DNA of 22,573 nt. It comes from JBAROU01 sp049642385 (GTDB lineage Bacteria; Chloroflexota; Dehalococcoidia; DSTF01; RBG-16-68-14). Below the pieces are notes generated by a model. The model was not told the origin of the DNA and did no database searches. It saw nothing but the letters and a program-made list of their open reading frames with translations. The DNA is taken from assembly GCA_049642385.1 (NCBI GenBank), contig JBAROU010000160.1, positions 1 through 22,573 on the forward strand, given 5' to 3'. Made by a program: the position numbers and the translations under genes. Position 1 is the first letter of the stretch. The number at the start of each line of letters is the position of its first letter. Positions 1 to 7,570 of this stretch are shown piece by piece.

Positions 1-436
1 CTTTGAGCTTGACTTCTCTTGCCCGGGTGGCTCAGGACCCGGTGGCATGAGCCAGCCGGGCCCGATGAGTGCGCCTGCTGGCACCCCTTCAGTCAATTCG
101 GTACTCGACTTGGTGCCGAGGGTCGTCCTTGGCCCACCACAGGTTGACGATCCACAGCTTGGGAGTCACTTCCTTGACTTCATCGGCAACTACGTCGATC
201 CAGCGCTGAGCAACGCGACCGTCGAGTGCTCAAGCGCGACATTGCCCACAGCAGTATCGCCGACAGCGGTCGTTGGGCCAACGGCACTGCCCAGCACCGG
301 TCTGGAACCGCTGAACACAGATAACGGTATGGATGGGCGGGTCTGGGTGATCACTGGACTGCTGCTCGCCGCTGGCATGGCCGGTCTCGCGGTGTACGGC
401 TGGCGCCACACGCATGGTAGAACCGACGCAGGATAG
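1..436 (+). CDS. LPxTG-anchored surface protein, C-terminal part (5' end outside window)
   Basis: The frame is open from base 2 with no stop, so the gene starts before the window; the ATG at 47 is probably internal. The visible end holds a short stretch ending in a Cys, then a segment closely matching the next gene (DLVPR, DDPQLG, DPAL, ATV-C), then a Thr/Pro/Val-rich linker. It finishes with a classical sortase signal: LPSTG at 287-301, a hydrophobic helix of about 20 residues and a short tail containing Arg and His. From family knowledge, such proteins are cleaved between Thr and Gly by a sortase and fixed to the cell surface. The ligand or function is not recognisable from this fragment. 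The next gene follows after 34 bases on the same strand, so the two are probably co-transcribed. The paralogous N-terminal part is presumably a cohesin-like beta-sandwich (inference). Confidence 0.75.
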   Translation, partial: FELDFSCPGGSGPGGMSQPGPMSAPAGTPSVNSVLDLVPRVVLGPPQVDDPQLGSHFLDFIGNYVDPALSNATVECSSATLPTAVSPTAVVGPTALPSTGLEPLNTDNGMDGRVWVITGLLLAAGMAGLAVYGWRHTHGRTDAG

Positions 437-470
437 ACGGCGGCGGGGTTAGTAAGGAGGAAACGAACAG

Positions 471-1901
471 ATGAGCATAGCAAAGGGATTTAGGCTAGGA
501 GCCTTCCTCGTGGCAGCGGCGATTATTGGTGTCGTCGTGACTCTCGCCATGGGGCATTCACGGGCAGGCACGTCCGAGGCAGGATCGCCGGGAGCGATGG
601 CTGTCGACTGTAACTCAACGACGGCCGGCACCCAGACGAACTGCACGTACGCACCCGGGTCGACGTTCAGCGTCGATCTTCGCGCCACGGCGGTGCCCAC
701 GGGTATGTACTACGCCTTCCAGGTGAAGCCCCGTTGGACCGCTGGAACGCTGACGTACCTGCCGGCTGCAAGTGCGGCCACTGAGGCTGTCTGGCCGGAC
801 TGCCAAATCCAGGCCAGGATTGACAACCAGCCAGGTGACCCGTCCATGGTCTTCGGCTGTGTGCCGCTGAACCCGACGTACCCGGGCTCCAGCTATGTGG
901 GCGTGATCGTTCGGATTCAGATGCAGTGTGGACAAAGCGGCTCGTCTCCCATCGATCTGGTCCCACGGACGAACCCTGATGACCCGCAGCTGGGGACGCA
1001 CTACCTGGACTCGATTGGTGTGCCGATAGACCCAGCGCTGGCTGGCGCCACGGTCAACTGCGCGGTGCCGCCGACGAACACGCCGACGAACACGCCGACG
1101 AACACACCGAGTCCGACGCCGTGCCCGGGTGGCATTTGCCCCACGGACACGCCGACGAACACGCCGATCAGCCAGCCCAGTGCGACGGCCATTGCGCCGA
1201 CGTGCGTTACGCCAATTGACATCGTGACCGTGCTAGATGGCTCGGCGAGCATCTTCTCGTCTGACTTTGTGCTGATGCAGCAGTTTGCAAAGGACCTGTC
1301 CTTCCACTTCGAAATCGGACCGGCAGCGGCTCACGTTGGCGTTGTCCAGTTCAGCAGCGAAGGGGACGGGAAGGTAGAGATCAGTCTTTCCGATGACTCG
1401 AGTGCGATAAGCGCCGCGATCGACGCAATGGTGCAGCTCGCTGGCGTGACGGACATTCAGGAAGGTGTCGCCCTCGGCCAGGGCGAGATCAACGCAAACG
1501 CCCGGAGCGGCGTCGCGCGTGCGATGATCGTGCTCACCGACGGCGCCCACAACGAGCCAGGTGACCCGGTGGCTGAGGCCGACGCGGCCCGGACTGCTGG
1601 TACGGAGATCTTCGCGATCGGTGTGAGCCCGTTCGTGGACGTCGCTCAGCTGAACGGCATTGCGAGCGATCCTGACGCCTCGCACGTGTTCCTGGTCGAT
1701 GACTTCTCCGATCTGCCGACCGTGCTTGACTCCATTGCAAGCGCGATCTGCGGTATTGCTACGCCGTCCGTCCTGCCTACGACCGGTGAAGCCGGTAATG
1801 GTGGTGGCGGCGCTGCTCAGTGGCTGATCGTGGCTGGTTTGCTGGCCGCCGCGGCTGCTGGTCTGGGCATCTACGGTTGGCGGTACGCTCGAACTCGGTA
1901 G
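471..1901 (+). CDS. LPxTG-anchored von Willebrand factor A domain surface protein
   Basis: Protein of 476 residues. An AAGGAGG ribosome site at 454-460 lies 10 bases before the ATG. Order of parts: signal peptide or membrane helix (about 9-27); a Cys-containing beta-rich region (about 40-197) resembling cohesin-like modules; a Thr-Asn-Thr-Pro linker (about 200-240); a VWA domain (about 249-428); LPTTG at 435-439; a hydrophobic helix (about 450-468); tail RYARTR. The MIDAS metal site looks complete: DGSAS at 256-260, Thr327 and Asp357. VWA domains with this site bind ligands through a divalent metal, so an extracellular adhesion or matrix role is likely (inference). The region around residues 161-197 repeats the end of the preceding gene, so the two are paralogues and the VWA domain is an added module. 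Two sortases that could process it lie 2.4-4.3 kb downstream. Confidence 0.88.
   Translation: MSIAKGFRLGAFLVAAAIIGVVVTLAMGHSRAGTSEAGSPGAMAVDCNSTTAGTQTNCTYAPGSTFSVDLRATAVPTGMYYAFQVKPRWTAGTLTYLPAASAATEAVWPDCQIQARIDNQPGDPSMVFGCVPLNPTYPGSSYVGVIVRIQMQCGQSGSSPIDLVPRTNPDDPQLGTHYLDSIGVPIDPALAGATVNCAVPPTNTPTNTPTNTPSPTPCPGGICPTDTPTNTPISQPSATAIAPTCVTPIDIVTVLDGSASIFSSDFVLMQQFAKDLSFHFEIGPAAAHVGVVQFSSEGDGKVEISLSDDSSAISAAIDAMVQLAGVTDIQEGVALGQGEINANARSGVARAMIVLTDGAHNEPGDPVAEADAARTAGTEIFAIGVSPFVDVAQLNGIASDPDASHVFLVDDFSDLPTVLDSIASAICGIATPSVLPTTGEAGNGGGGAAQWLIVAGLLAAAAAGLGIYGWRYARTR
1071..1106 (+). repeat. 12-bp tandem repeat encoding the Thr-Asn-Thr-Pro linker
   Basis: CCGACGAACACG occurs in three successive copies (1071-1082, 1083-1094 and 1095-1106, the last ending in A) and once more at 1152-1163. 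It encodes a flexible, probably surface-exposed linker between the N-terminal region and the VWA domain. The unit length is a multiple of three, so gain or loss of copies would change linker length without shifting the frame. Confidence 0.85.
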
Positions 1902-1931
1902 GCCGAGCTACGGGCTGAATTCGTGAAGCAC

Positions 1932-1960
1932 AGAGGGCGCCCCAAAAGGGGGCGCCCTCT
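1932..1960 (+). terminator. Intrinsic terminator-like hairpin after the surface-protein genes
   Basis: A perfect 12-bp stem: AGAGGGCGCCCC at 1932-1943, loop AAAAG, and the complement at 1949-1960. It lies 31 bases after the VWA gene stop and is followed by GATTTCG, so the T-run is short. It separates the surface-protein operon from the next lipoprotein gene. Confidence 0.8.
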
Positions 1961-2010
1961 GATTTCGCCCTTGACCCTCAGCTCGGCGTTAGAGACGCTG
2001 GTAGTGCGCG

Positions 2011-3024
2011 ATGCGTGTCACGCTGCTTAGTACCTGCGCCCTTGTGCTCTTCCTGCTCGCCTGCACGTCGAGCGCTGACACGGCGTCTGAGCCGACCGTT
2101 CGGCCACCGCAACCGACGCTGCCACAGGCGCCCCCCCTCACCAACGCTGCCGAATCGCTAGATATCCCGACCTATGATGGCAGCGGCCAGGCCGCGCACC
2201 CAGATGTCGTCTCCTTCGCGGACGGGTGGGGTGGGCACACGTACTGGATGGTCATGACGCCTTATCCCTACGATACGTCTGAGCGAGAGAACCCGAGCCT
2301 GCTCGTTTCTGAAGATGGACAGTCGTGGGTCGTACCTGCAGGCGTCACCGATCCGCTCGTTTCAACGCCCCCGTGCGACCACAACAGCGATCCTGACCTG
2401 GTGTACGACCCGCAGACGGACGAGTTGATGTTGTACTACACGGAGGTGCTCCGCCCCCAGTTCTGCGGCGCCGGCACGAACACAAACTCGGTGAAGCTCA
2501 TGACCTCGAGTGACGGCGTAGCATGGTCGGAGCCGAAGACCGTGATGGAGTTTGACCTCGGACGTTACCCTGTTTACGTCTCTCCGGCGGTGGTCTACCG
2601 CGGCGGCCGCTTCGAGATGTGGATGGCGGGGAACGACGACACGCTGGTGTACACAACGAGCGATGATGGTGAAGCCTGGGCACCGCTCCAAGAGGGGAGC
2701 CTACCGGATTCGCTGTGGCACCTGGATGTGCAGTATGTGGCAGCCAGGCATGAGTACTGGATGCTCTACGCTACGCTGCCGGGCACGGGGGGCGAGCTGA
2801 AGTTCGCTCGTAGCGCCGATGGGCTCGACTGGGACATGTGCGAGCAGCCCGTGCTCCAGGCGAGCTCCGGCTGGGACAGCGACCGGATCTACAGATCGAC
2901 GTTTCTCTATGATGAGGCGCGGAACATGCTGCGGGTCTGGTACTCCGCTCGGGATGGTGAGGGCGTCTGGGGAATCGGCTACACCGAGGGTGGCCACCCT
3001 GGACTGTCGGGCGGTGCCTGCTAA
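2011..3024 (+). CDS. Putative lipoprotein with a glycosidase/sialidase-like beta-propeller
   Basis: 337 residues. A lipobox ends at Cys18 (FLLAC), so the protein is predicted to be lipid-anchored outside the membrane. A Thr/Pro-rich spacer follows. The rest contains repeated strands ending in Ser-x-Asp-Gly-x-x-Trp (for example SEDGQSWV, SSDGVAWS, SDDGEAWA, SADGLDWD). These resemble the blades of sialidase or family 43/32-type five-bladed propellers. I cannot identify a convincing catalytic acid set, so binding rather than hydrolysis is possible. No clear ribosome site precedes the ATG. A TTGACC at 1971-1976 could be a -35 element, but I see no matching -10. The gene ends 4 bases before the convergent gene at 3029. 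The lipoprotein call is firm; the enzymatic role is not. Confidence 0.75.
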   Translation: MRVTLLSTCALVLFLLACTSSADTASEPTVRPPQPTLPQAPPLTNAAESLDIPTYDGSGQAAHPDVVSFADGWGGHTYWMVMTPYPYDTSERENPSLLVSEDGQSWVVPAGVTDPLVSTPPCDHNSDPDLVYDPQTDELMLYYTEVLRPQFCGAGTNTNSVKLMTSSDGVAWSEPKTVMEFDLGRYPVYVSPAVVYRGGRFEMWMAGNDDTLVYTTSDDGEAWAPLQEGSLPDSLWHLDVQYVAARHEYWMLYATLPGTGGELKFARSADGLDWDMCEQPVLQASSGWDSDRIYRSTFLYDEARNMLRVWYSARDGEGVWGIGYTEGGHPGLSGGAC

Positions 3025-3028
3025 GCGA

Positions 3029-4069
3029 CTACCCCCAGTCGGGCGCTCCGGGTAGCAAGTCGCCCAGGTCCAGACAGTTCCGCTCAGGTGGTTCGAACTG
3101 GGCGCTACAGAGCAGGGCGGTCCTTTGGTCCACCTCCGATACGTAGACGATCCGGTCGCCGTTCGGCGACCAGGACGGCCAGCGTTCGACCGTGACCGTA
3201 GCGGTCAGTGGATCGCCTGCCTCGTCTGCGGTCGCAACGTAGATTTCTGAATTGCCGGGCTGTCCTGGTGAGGGCGCGCTGTAAGCGATGCGCTCGCCGG
3301 AGCGCGACCAGGCGATGTCCGACGCGTTGGCCAGTGTCAGCACGTTCTTGGCAGCTCCATCGAGGACGAGCACCGTCTTGACCGGCGGCTCATCGCCGGA
3401 TGCGATCGCGATCGCGATCCGATCGTTGGACGGCGACCAGATGATGCTGGTTACCTGTTCGTTGCTCTGGAAGAACGTGTTCTGCTCGCCATCGTCCGGC
3501 TTCACTAACGTGACTTCGACGCCGTCCGGTGCGACGACGGCGACCTGGTCAGCGGACGGCGACCAGGCGGGTACGGTGCCCTTGATGTTGGGAAGCTCAG
3601 CGAACGCGCCGCTATCCAGCTCGACGACGCGAAGCTGCCCGTCGTCGTTCGTGAAGGCAAGCCGCGTCCCGTCGGGCGACCAGGAGAACGCCGGGCCGTC
3701 TACGCTCGCCAGCGCGCCGTCGGAGAGCGTGGTGGCGGCGCGCGTGGTCATGTCGTACACGCGGAGAGCGCCGGGCTGCGCCGCGGCGTCGTCGGTGACG
3801 ATGTAGGCGATGCGGTCGCCGGCTGGGGAGAAGCGCGGGAAGAAGACGAAGCCTTGTTCGTCGCTCAACTTCTCCAGCCCGGAGCTGTCCGGCGCGATGA
3901 TATACAGCCCGTACTGGCCGTCGGGCGCGCGCGCACCGAAGGCGATGCGATCCAGGACGGTGGGGGTAGCCTGAGTGTTCGAATCGCCGCCACCGTCGCC
4001 GCAGGCACCCGCTAGCAGCGCTAGAGCGCCGAGGATGAGGAGGGTGGCGGGGAGGCGGTAGATTGCCAT
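3029..4069 (-). CDS. TolB-like PD40 beta-propeller lipoprotein
   Basis: 346 residues when started at the ATG at 4069. The frame stays open to 4390, but the added residues look random and overlap the divergent sortase, whereas the start at 4069 gives a classical lipoprotein signal (LAGAC, Cys23). After a Gly/Asp/Ser linker come several PD40/WD40-like repeats, each with Trp-Ser-Pro-x-(G/S/N)-(D/E/T)-(R/Q)-(I/L/V): WSPDGTRLAF, WSPSADQVAV, WSPSNDRIAI, WSRSGERIAY, WSPNGDRIVY. From family knowledge these form TolB-type propellers that bind proteins or peptides. A tolB name is not justified, because this appears to be a stand-alone lipoprotein without a Tol-Pal context. It is convergent with the preceding propeller lipoprotein. 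Confidence 0.83.
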   Translation of the reverse strand: MAIYRLPATLLILGALALLAGACGDGGGDSNTQATPTVLDRIAFGARAPDGQYGLYIIAPDSSGLEKLSDEQGFVFFPRFSPAGDRIAYIVTDDAAAQPGALRVYDMTTRAATTLSDGALASVDGPAFSWSPDGTRLAFTNDDGQLRVVELDSGAFAELPNIKGTVPAWSPSADQVAVVAPDGVEVTLVKPDDGEQNTFFQSNEQVTSIIWSPSNDRIAIAIASGDEPPVKTVLVLDGAAKNVLTLANASDIAWSRSGERIAYSAPSPGQPGNSEIYVATADEAGDPLTATVTVERWPSWSPNGDRIVYVSEVDQRTALLCSAQFEPPERNCLDLGDLLPGAPDWG

Positions 4070-4167
4070 GGGAGCGCCCCTATTGTGGAGCCTAGGCAGC
4101 GCCTCGAGCAAATGGGGGCAGGAGCGCCCCGAGTTCGGGATATTGACCTTGTACTCGGAGATGCCAT

Positions 4168-4269
4168 GGTCGATACTAGGGTAAGGCGGGCGATAGCTCG
4201 CCGTTGTGCTGCTGCTGAGAACGTGATCAACGGCACATATTCTCAGCCGCGATCGGGTCGATACTAGGG
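4168..4269 (+). repeat. 14-bp direct repeat pair upstream of the first sortase
   Basis: GGTCGATACTAGGG occurs at 4168-4181 and again at 4256-4269, 88 bases apart, within the 202-base divergent gap between the TolB-like lipoprotein and the first sortase. The second copy contains the candidate -10 of the sortase gene. The first copy could be a second promoter or a regulator site. Confidence 0.6.
4260..4265 (+). promoter_or_regulatory. Candidate -10 element (GATACT) six bases before the sortase ATG
   Basis: GATACT followed by six bases (AGGGAG) and then ATG at 4272. If used, transcription would begin at or next to the ATG, giving a leaderless mRNA. The alternative is that AGGGAG is a ribosome site, but it would directly abut the ATG with no spacer. 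No good -35 hexamer is visible. Confidence 0.4.
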
Positions 4270-4271
4270 AG

Positions 4272-4994
4272 ATGACGACCGAGATTTCAGCCCGACCGGC
4301 TTGGTGGGACATCCGACAGTGGAACCGGCTGTCGATAGGTCTCATTGTTGTAGGCGTTACATCGCTGTTGGCGGGTGGCTTGTTCCTCATCTTTGGCGTT
4401 CTGAACGGTGGATCAGGCTATAAGGGGCCTGGCAGCGCGGAGGCGTTCGGTCCCGGACTGAAGTACTTCCAGGCTGCGCCGACCGCCGAGCCCACGCCCA
4501 CCGCGCCGCCGAGCGGCGCAGCGGTGGAAAAGCTCGTGATCCCCAAGTACGGCGTCGAGGGGAGCGTGGTTCCACTCGGCGTCGATTCGCAGGGCGCTAT
4601 GGAAACGCCTGCAGGGCCCTGGGACGTTGCATGGTATGACTTCACCGCTCGACCGGGTTTCGGCAGCAACGCCGTGTTCGCCGGCCACGTCGACGCGCTG
4701 TTCACGGGCAACCCGGGCCCCGCGGTGTTCTGGCATCTCAAGGACCTTGCGCAGGGCGATATCATCGAAGTGGACCTGGCGGACGGGACGGTCTACCGGT
4801 ACAAGGTGATCTCCCGCTGGTCGGTCGACGGCGAGTCCGCGGACGTCGGGCCGATCGTAAACAAGACGAAGAAGGAAGTTGTCACGCTGATCACCTGCGG
4901 TGGCGACGCCGGTACGAGCTACCACGAACGTCTCATCGTACGTGCGGAGCGCATCCACGATGATGGCGCTGCGTCCGCGACTGTGCACCCGTAA
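4272..4994 (+). CDS. Sortase (class E/F-like), first copy
   Basis: 240 residues. One N-terminal membrane helix (about 20-43), a Pro/Thr/Ala-rich linker (about 68-84), then a sortase beta-barrel (about 86-228). The catalytic set is visible: His139 in AGHVD, Cys209 in TLITC and Arg220 in YHER. The layout is that of an inside-out (type II) membrane transpeptidase that cleaves sorting signals between Thr and Gly. The LPSTG and LPTTG proteins at the left edge of the window are natural candidate substrates. It is closely related to the second sortase at 5490 (shared GPGL, LIPK, GPW, AWYDFT, GSNAVF, PAVFWHLKDL and TLITCGG), so the two arose by duplication. The class assignment is tentative because classes E and F differ in preferred motif (LAxTG versus LPxTG). 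Confidence 0.9.
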   Translation: MTTEISARPAWWDIRQWNRLSIGLIVVGVTSLLAGGLFLIFGVLNGGSGYKGPGSAEAFGPGLKYFQAAPTAEPTPTAPPSGAAVEKLVIPKYGVEGSVVPLGVDSQGAMETPAGPWDVAWYDFTARPGFGSNAVFAGHVDALFTGNPGPAVFWHLKDLAQGDIIEVDLADGTVYRYKVISRWSVDGESADVGPIVNKTKKEVVTLITCGGDAGTSYHERLIVRAERIHDDGAASATVHP

Positions 4995-5013
4995 GACGAA
5001 CGACCCCTCGTGA

Positions 5014-5019
5014 TATACT
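5014..5019 (+). promoter_or_regulatory. Candidate -10 element (TATACT) for the tRNA-Ser genes
   Basis: TATACT lies 31 bases before the mature 5' end of the first tRNA and just after the sortase stop. A possible leader hairpin (CCTCGAC at 5028-5034 with GTCGAGG at 5046-5052) reaches two bases into the tRNA. No consensus -35 is seen. The same hexamer recurs upstream of rsfS and thiL, which supports it as the local -10 form. Confidence 0.5.
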
Positions 5020-5050
5020 GAGTCGGCCCTCGACGACGAGGCGCCGTCGA

Positions 5051-5140
<90 letters not shown>

Positions 5141-5185
5141 CTAAGACGTCAGAAGCGGTGCTAGCCGCTGGGCTCGATCACATGC

Positions 5186-5277
<92 letters not shown>

Positions 5278-5489
5278 ACCCTTCCCAATTACCTCCCTCA
5301 GTGCCAAACACGGCTGATACATAGCTCAGCCTCTGGCGTTATCGATCCTGAGGTGCTGTACTTCCCGCGCGCTACCAGCGCCGCTCGTCGACACCCACTC
5401 ACCGGCCTCTTTCCAGCAGCGACGGCGTCAAGGCCGCGTCCTGGCGCCGTTACGCTCGCCGAGCGGGCCGTTGTCGTCGAGGAGGGCGC

Positions 5490-6212
5490 ATGAGTCCCAT
5501 CAGCCGTCGATTCAGGCTCTGGCCGCTTGTCTCTGCGCTCGTCACGCTGGCCGGCGTCGCCTCGCTCGTGGTGGGAGGGATCTTCTTCTGGCTGGCGTTC
5601 TTCGGCGCTGACGACGAGAGCTTTGGGAGTGGCCCGGAGACGGTGACCGCGTTCGGGCCGGGCCTCGACGATATCCTCACGCCGCGATCGACCGATGTCG
5701 CGCCGACACAGCCCGTTCCGACGTCGCCGCCCAACACGTCGCCTGTTACCCGTATCCTCATCCCCAAGTTCGGCGTCGACGCGAACGTGGTGGCGTTGGG
5801 GCTGGACGCGCAAGGGGTGATGGAGGCGCCGGACGGCCCGTGGGCCGCCGCGTGGTACGACTTCACGTCTCCACCCGGCGCGGGCAGCAACGCCGTCTTC
5901 TCCGGCCACATCGACTGGTACAACACCGGTGCTGGCGGCGGGCCGGGACCGGCCGTGTTCTGGCACCTGAAGGACCTGGAGGTGGGCGACCTCATCGAGG
6001 TGCGCTTGAAGGACGGTACGGTCTACACGTACCGGACGATCTCCCGGCGGCAGGTGTTTCCGGATGAGGTCAACGTGCAGGCGCTCGTCGGGCCGGCCCA
6101 GCGCGAGATCATCACGCTCATCACCTGCGGCGGCACGTTCAACTTCGCCACGCGCCATTACGACCAGCGCGTCATCGTACAAGCGGAACGAGTGGCGAAG
6201 CGCCCTTCGTAA
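5490..6212 (+). CDS. Sortase (class E/F-like), second copy
   Basis: 240 residues, the same length as the first copy. A GGAGG ribosome site (5481-5485) lies 4 bases before the ATG. Parts: membrane helix (about 14-38), Thr/Pro linker (about 62-86), sortase barrel (about 88-234). Catalytic His140 (SGHID), Cys213 (TLITC) and Arg227 (YDQR) are present. Relative to copy one it has a short Gly-rich insertion after the His (TGAGGGPGP), a place that can affect substrate access, so the copies may differ in specificity (inference). The 214 bases between the tRNA and this gene contain no other convincing gene. The neighbour downstream is convergent, so the gene ends its transcription unit. Confidence 0.9.
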   Translation: MSPISRRFRLWPLVSALVTLAGVASLVVGGIFFWLAFFGADDESFGSGPETVTAFGPGLDDILTPRSTDVAPTQPVPTSPPNTSPVTRILIPKFGVDANVVALGLDAQGVMEAPDGPWAAAWYDFTSPPGAGSNAVFSGHIDWYNTGAGGGPGPAVFWHLKDLEVGDLIEVRLKDGTVYTYRTISRRQVFPDEVNVQALVGPAQREIITLITCGGTFNFATRHYDQRVIVQAERVAKRPS

Positions 6213-6218
6213 CGCCGT

Positions 6219-6548
6219 CTAGGCGGACGGGCGGGTGAGTTCCGAGAAGCGCTGACGCATCTCGTCCTCGGCCTCTCGGGCGGCCATGCGGCCCTCCGCT
6301 TGGGCTTCCTGCACTCTGCTCCGCAGCGTCGCTAGCAGCGCCAGAGCGCGCTCTACGGGCGTCTCAGGCTGCGCCAGGTCGACGGCGGCCTGAGGGCCTT
6401 CCTCGCTCGGCGAGCTCAGGACGGTGGCTACGACGGCGCCAGCGATCGCACCGGCGAGAATGCCGAGCACAACACCGGGGCCGTGGCCAGACTCCCTGTC
6501 TCGCGTTTCGGCCAGCATTTCTTCGATGCTTGCGTCTTCATCGGTCAT
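6219..6548 (-). CDS. Small YtxH-like single-pass membrane protein
   Basis: 109 residues. An acidic N-terminus (about 1-20) precedes one Gly/Ala-rich membrane helix (about 24-45), followed by an Ala/Glu/Arg-rich region likely to form a coiled coil (about 60-105). This matches the layout of YtxH-type general-stress proteins, although similarity is mainly in the Gly-rich helix. A GGAGAG ribosome site precedes the ATG. It lies 26 bases downstream of another small membrane protein gene on the same strand, so the two probably form an operon. The specific function is unknown. Confidence 0.7.
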   Translation of the reverse strand: MTDEDASIEEMLAETRDRESGHGPGVVLGILAGAIAGAVVATVLSSPSEEGPQAAVDLAQPETPVERALALLATLRSRVQEAQAEGRMAAREAEDEMRQRFSELTRPSA

Positions 6549-6574
6549 GGGTGGCTCTCCAAAACTCGAGATCG

Positions 6575-6907
6575 CTATCCGGGCCGCTGCCGCCGGCCGG
6601 CGAAGCCTAACAGCACTGTTAGGACGCGGCGGAGGGCGGCGACGAACCCGTAGATACGGATGATGGGCTTTGCGATCGCTTCGTTGACGAAACTGGTGGT
6701 GCCGCGCACGTTGTCCACGGTCTCGCGGGCGGAGTGCGCCATCGGCTTCACCTCGTTGTTGACGAGGCCGCGCACCGTGCCCAGCAGCATCCGAACGGAG
6801 ACGCCGAGGACGACCGTGACGACGAGCATGGTTAGCAGTAGCAGAAACATCACGCTTCCAGCCGCGATGATCACGATGTCGCGTACGTCATCCAAGCCCA
6901 GAACCAT
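6575..6907 (-). CDS. Small membrane protein of unknown function
   Basis: 110 residues. A strong membrane helix (about 10-42) is followed by an amphipathic stretch (VNNEVKPMAHSARETVDNVRG) and a second, weaker hydrophobic segment (about 82-103), then a basic tail. The middle resembles the DUF948-like coiled regions often encoded beside YtxH-like proteins, a weak match by eye. A GGAGGT ribosome site lies 6 bases before the ATG, and a TATGAT -10 candidate is at 6932-6937. With the next gene it probably forms a two-gene envelope-stress unit (inference). Confidence 0.65.
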   Translation of the reverse strand: MVLGLDDVRDIVIIAAGSVMFLLLLTMLVVTVVLGVSVRMLLGTVRGLVNNEVKPMAHSARETVDNVRGTTSFVNEAIAKPIIRIYGFVAALRRVLTVLLGFAGRRQRPG

Positions 6908-6931
6908 CGCTTCTACCTCCGGTCAGTGGGG

Positions 6932-6937
6932 ATCATA
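6932..6937 (-). promoter_or_regulatory. Candidate -10 element (TATGAT) for the small membrane protein pair
   Basis: On the minus strand TATGAT matches TATAAT at five of six positions and lies 24 bases before the ATG at 6907, with a GGAGGT ribosome site between. No good -35 is visible. Confidence 0.45.
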
Positions 6938-6943
6938 ACACGC

Positions 6944-7570
6944 TCAGGTAGCTTGCGCAGCCGGGCGACTTTGATAGACGAGCCATAGGCGCCACACCAG
7001 CACAAGGTAGCTCATCCCTCCGAGCACGACGAGTGTCCAGTACGTCTGTCCGACGGCCGACCCGATCGCCGCGAGCAGCAGCCGCACGTCGCGCGAGGCG
7101 AGGAGGGCGCCACCGCTAAGGACGTGCCGATAGCCCTCGGCCTCCATACGCGCGCGCGAGTAGCTGACGACAAGGAAGCCGGACAGCGCAGCGAGGCCGA
7201 CGACGAGCGGCTGCGGGCCCGCCGAGCCCGGGTGTGACCAGGCCCACCAGGCCATACCACCGACGATAGCGGCGTCGGCGAAGCGGTCCAGCACGGCGTC
7301 GAAGACGGCGCCGAAGCGGCTCGCGCTCCCCTGTAGGCGCGCCAGGTCGCCATCGACGCCGTCGACGACGGACGACGTCTGGATCAGCACTCCCGCGACG
7401 ATCACCTGGTTCGTGGCGAACGAGGCGAGCGCACCGAAGGCGACGAGCAGACTCGCCAGCGAGACCTGGTTGGGCGTAATCAGCGTGGGCGCGAGCAGCC
7501 GCGCGAGCGGCTGGGAGAGCCGGCGGTTCAGGTAGCGAGAGACGGGCCCCTCAATCGAGGCGGCGCTCAT
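6944..7570 (-). CDS. CDP-alcohol phosphotransferase, possibly DIPP-synthase-like
   Basis: 208 residues from the ATG at 7570, which overlaps the end of the upstream nucleotidyltransferase by 20 bases; the longer frame to 7645 lies within that gene and is unlikely. The family signature D-x2-DG-x2-AR-x8-G-x3-D-x3-D is complete: Asp70, Asp73-Gly74, Ala77-Arg78, Gly87, Asp91, Asp95. Several membrane helices follow. These enzymes join a CDP-alcohol to a second alcohol in the membrane. The N-terminal GPVSRYLNRRL and TPNQVSLAS resemble the synthase half of bifunctional inositol-phosphate cytidylyltransferase / di-myo-inositol-phosphate-phosphate synthases. With the preceding gene this suggests an inositol phosphodiester solute or an inositol-type lipid. 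Other CDP-alcohol products remain possible. Confidence 0.85.
   Translation of the reverse strand: MSAASIEGPVSRYLNRRLSQPLARLLAPTLITPNQVSLASLLVAFGALASFATNQVIVAGVLIQTSSVVDGVDGDLARLQGSASRFGAVFDAVLDRFADAAIVGGMAWWAWSHPGSAGPQPLVVGLAALSGFLVVSYSRARMEAEGYRHVLSGGALLASRDVRLLLAAIGSAVGQTYWTLVVLGGMSYLVLVWRLWLVYQSRPAAQAT

Noticed and set aside
1071..1163. Repeated 12-bp units as a CRISPR-like array
   Set aside because: The units are in frame, have no spacers, and encode a typical Thr/Pro surface linker.
4085..4267. 60-residue plus-strand frame before the first sortase
   Set aside because: No ribosome site or recognisable family, and it runs through the direct repeat and the candidate promoter.
4070..4390. 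Extension of the TolB-like lipoprotein to 4390 on the minus strand
   Set aside because: It overlaps the divergent sortase and adds about 107 residues with no recognisable fold, whereas the start at 4069 gives a perfect lipoprotein signal.
6215..6230. Short hairpin CCGTC-TAGGCG-GACGG between the second sortase and the YtxH-like gene as a bidirectional terminator
   Set aside because: Only five base pairs and no T-run on either strand; too weak to call.
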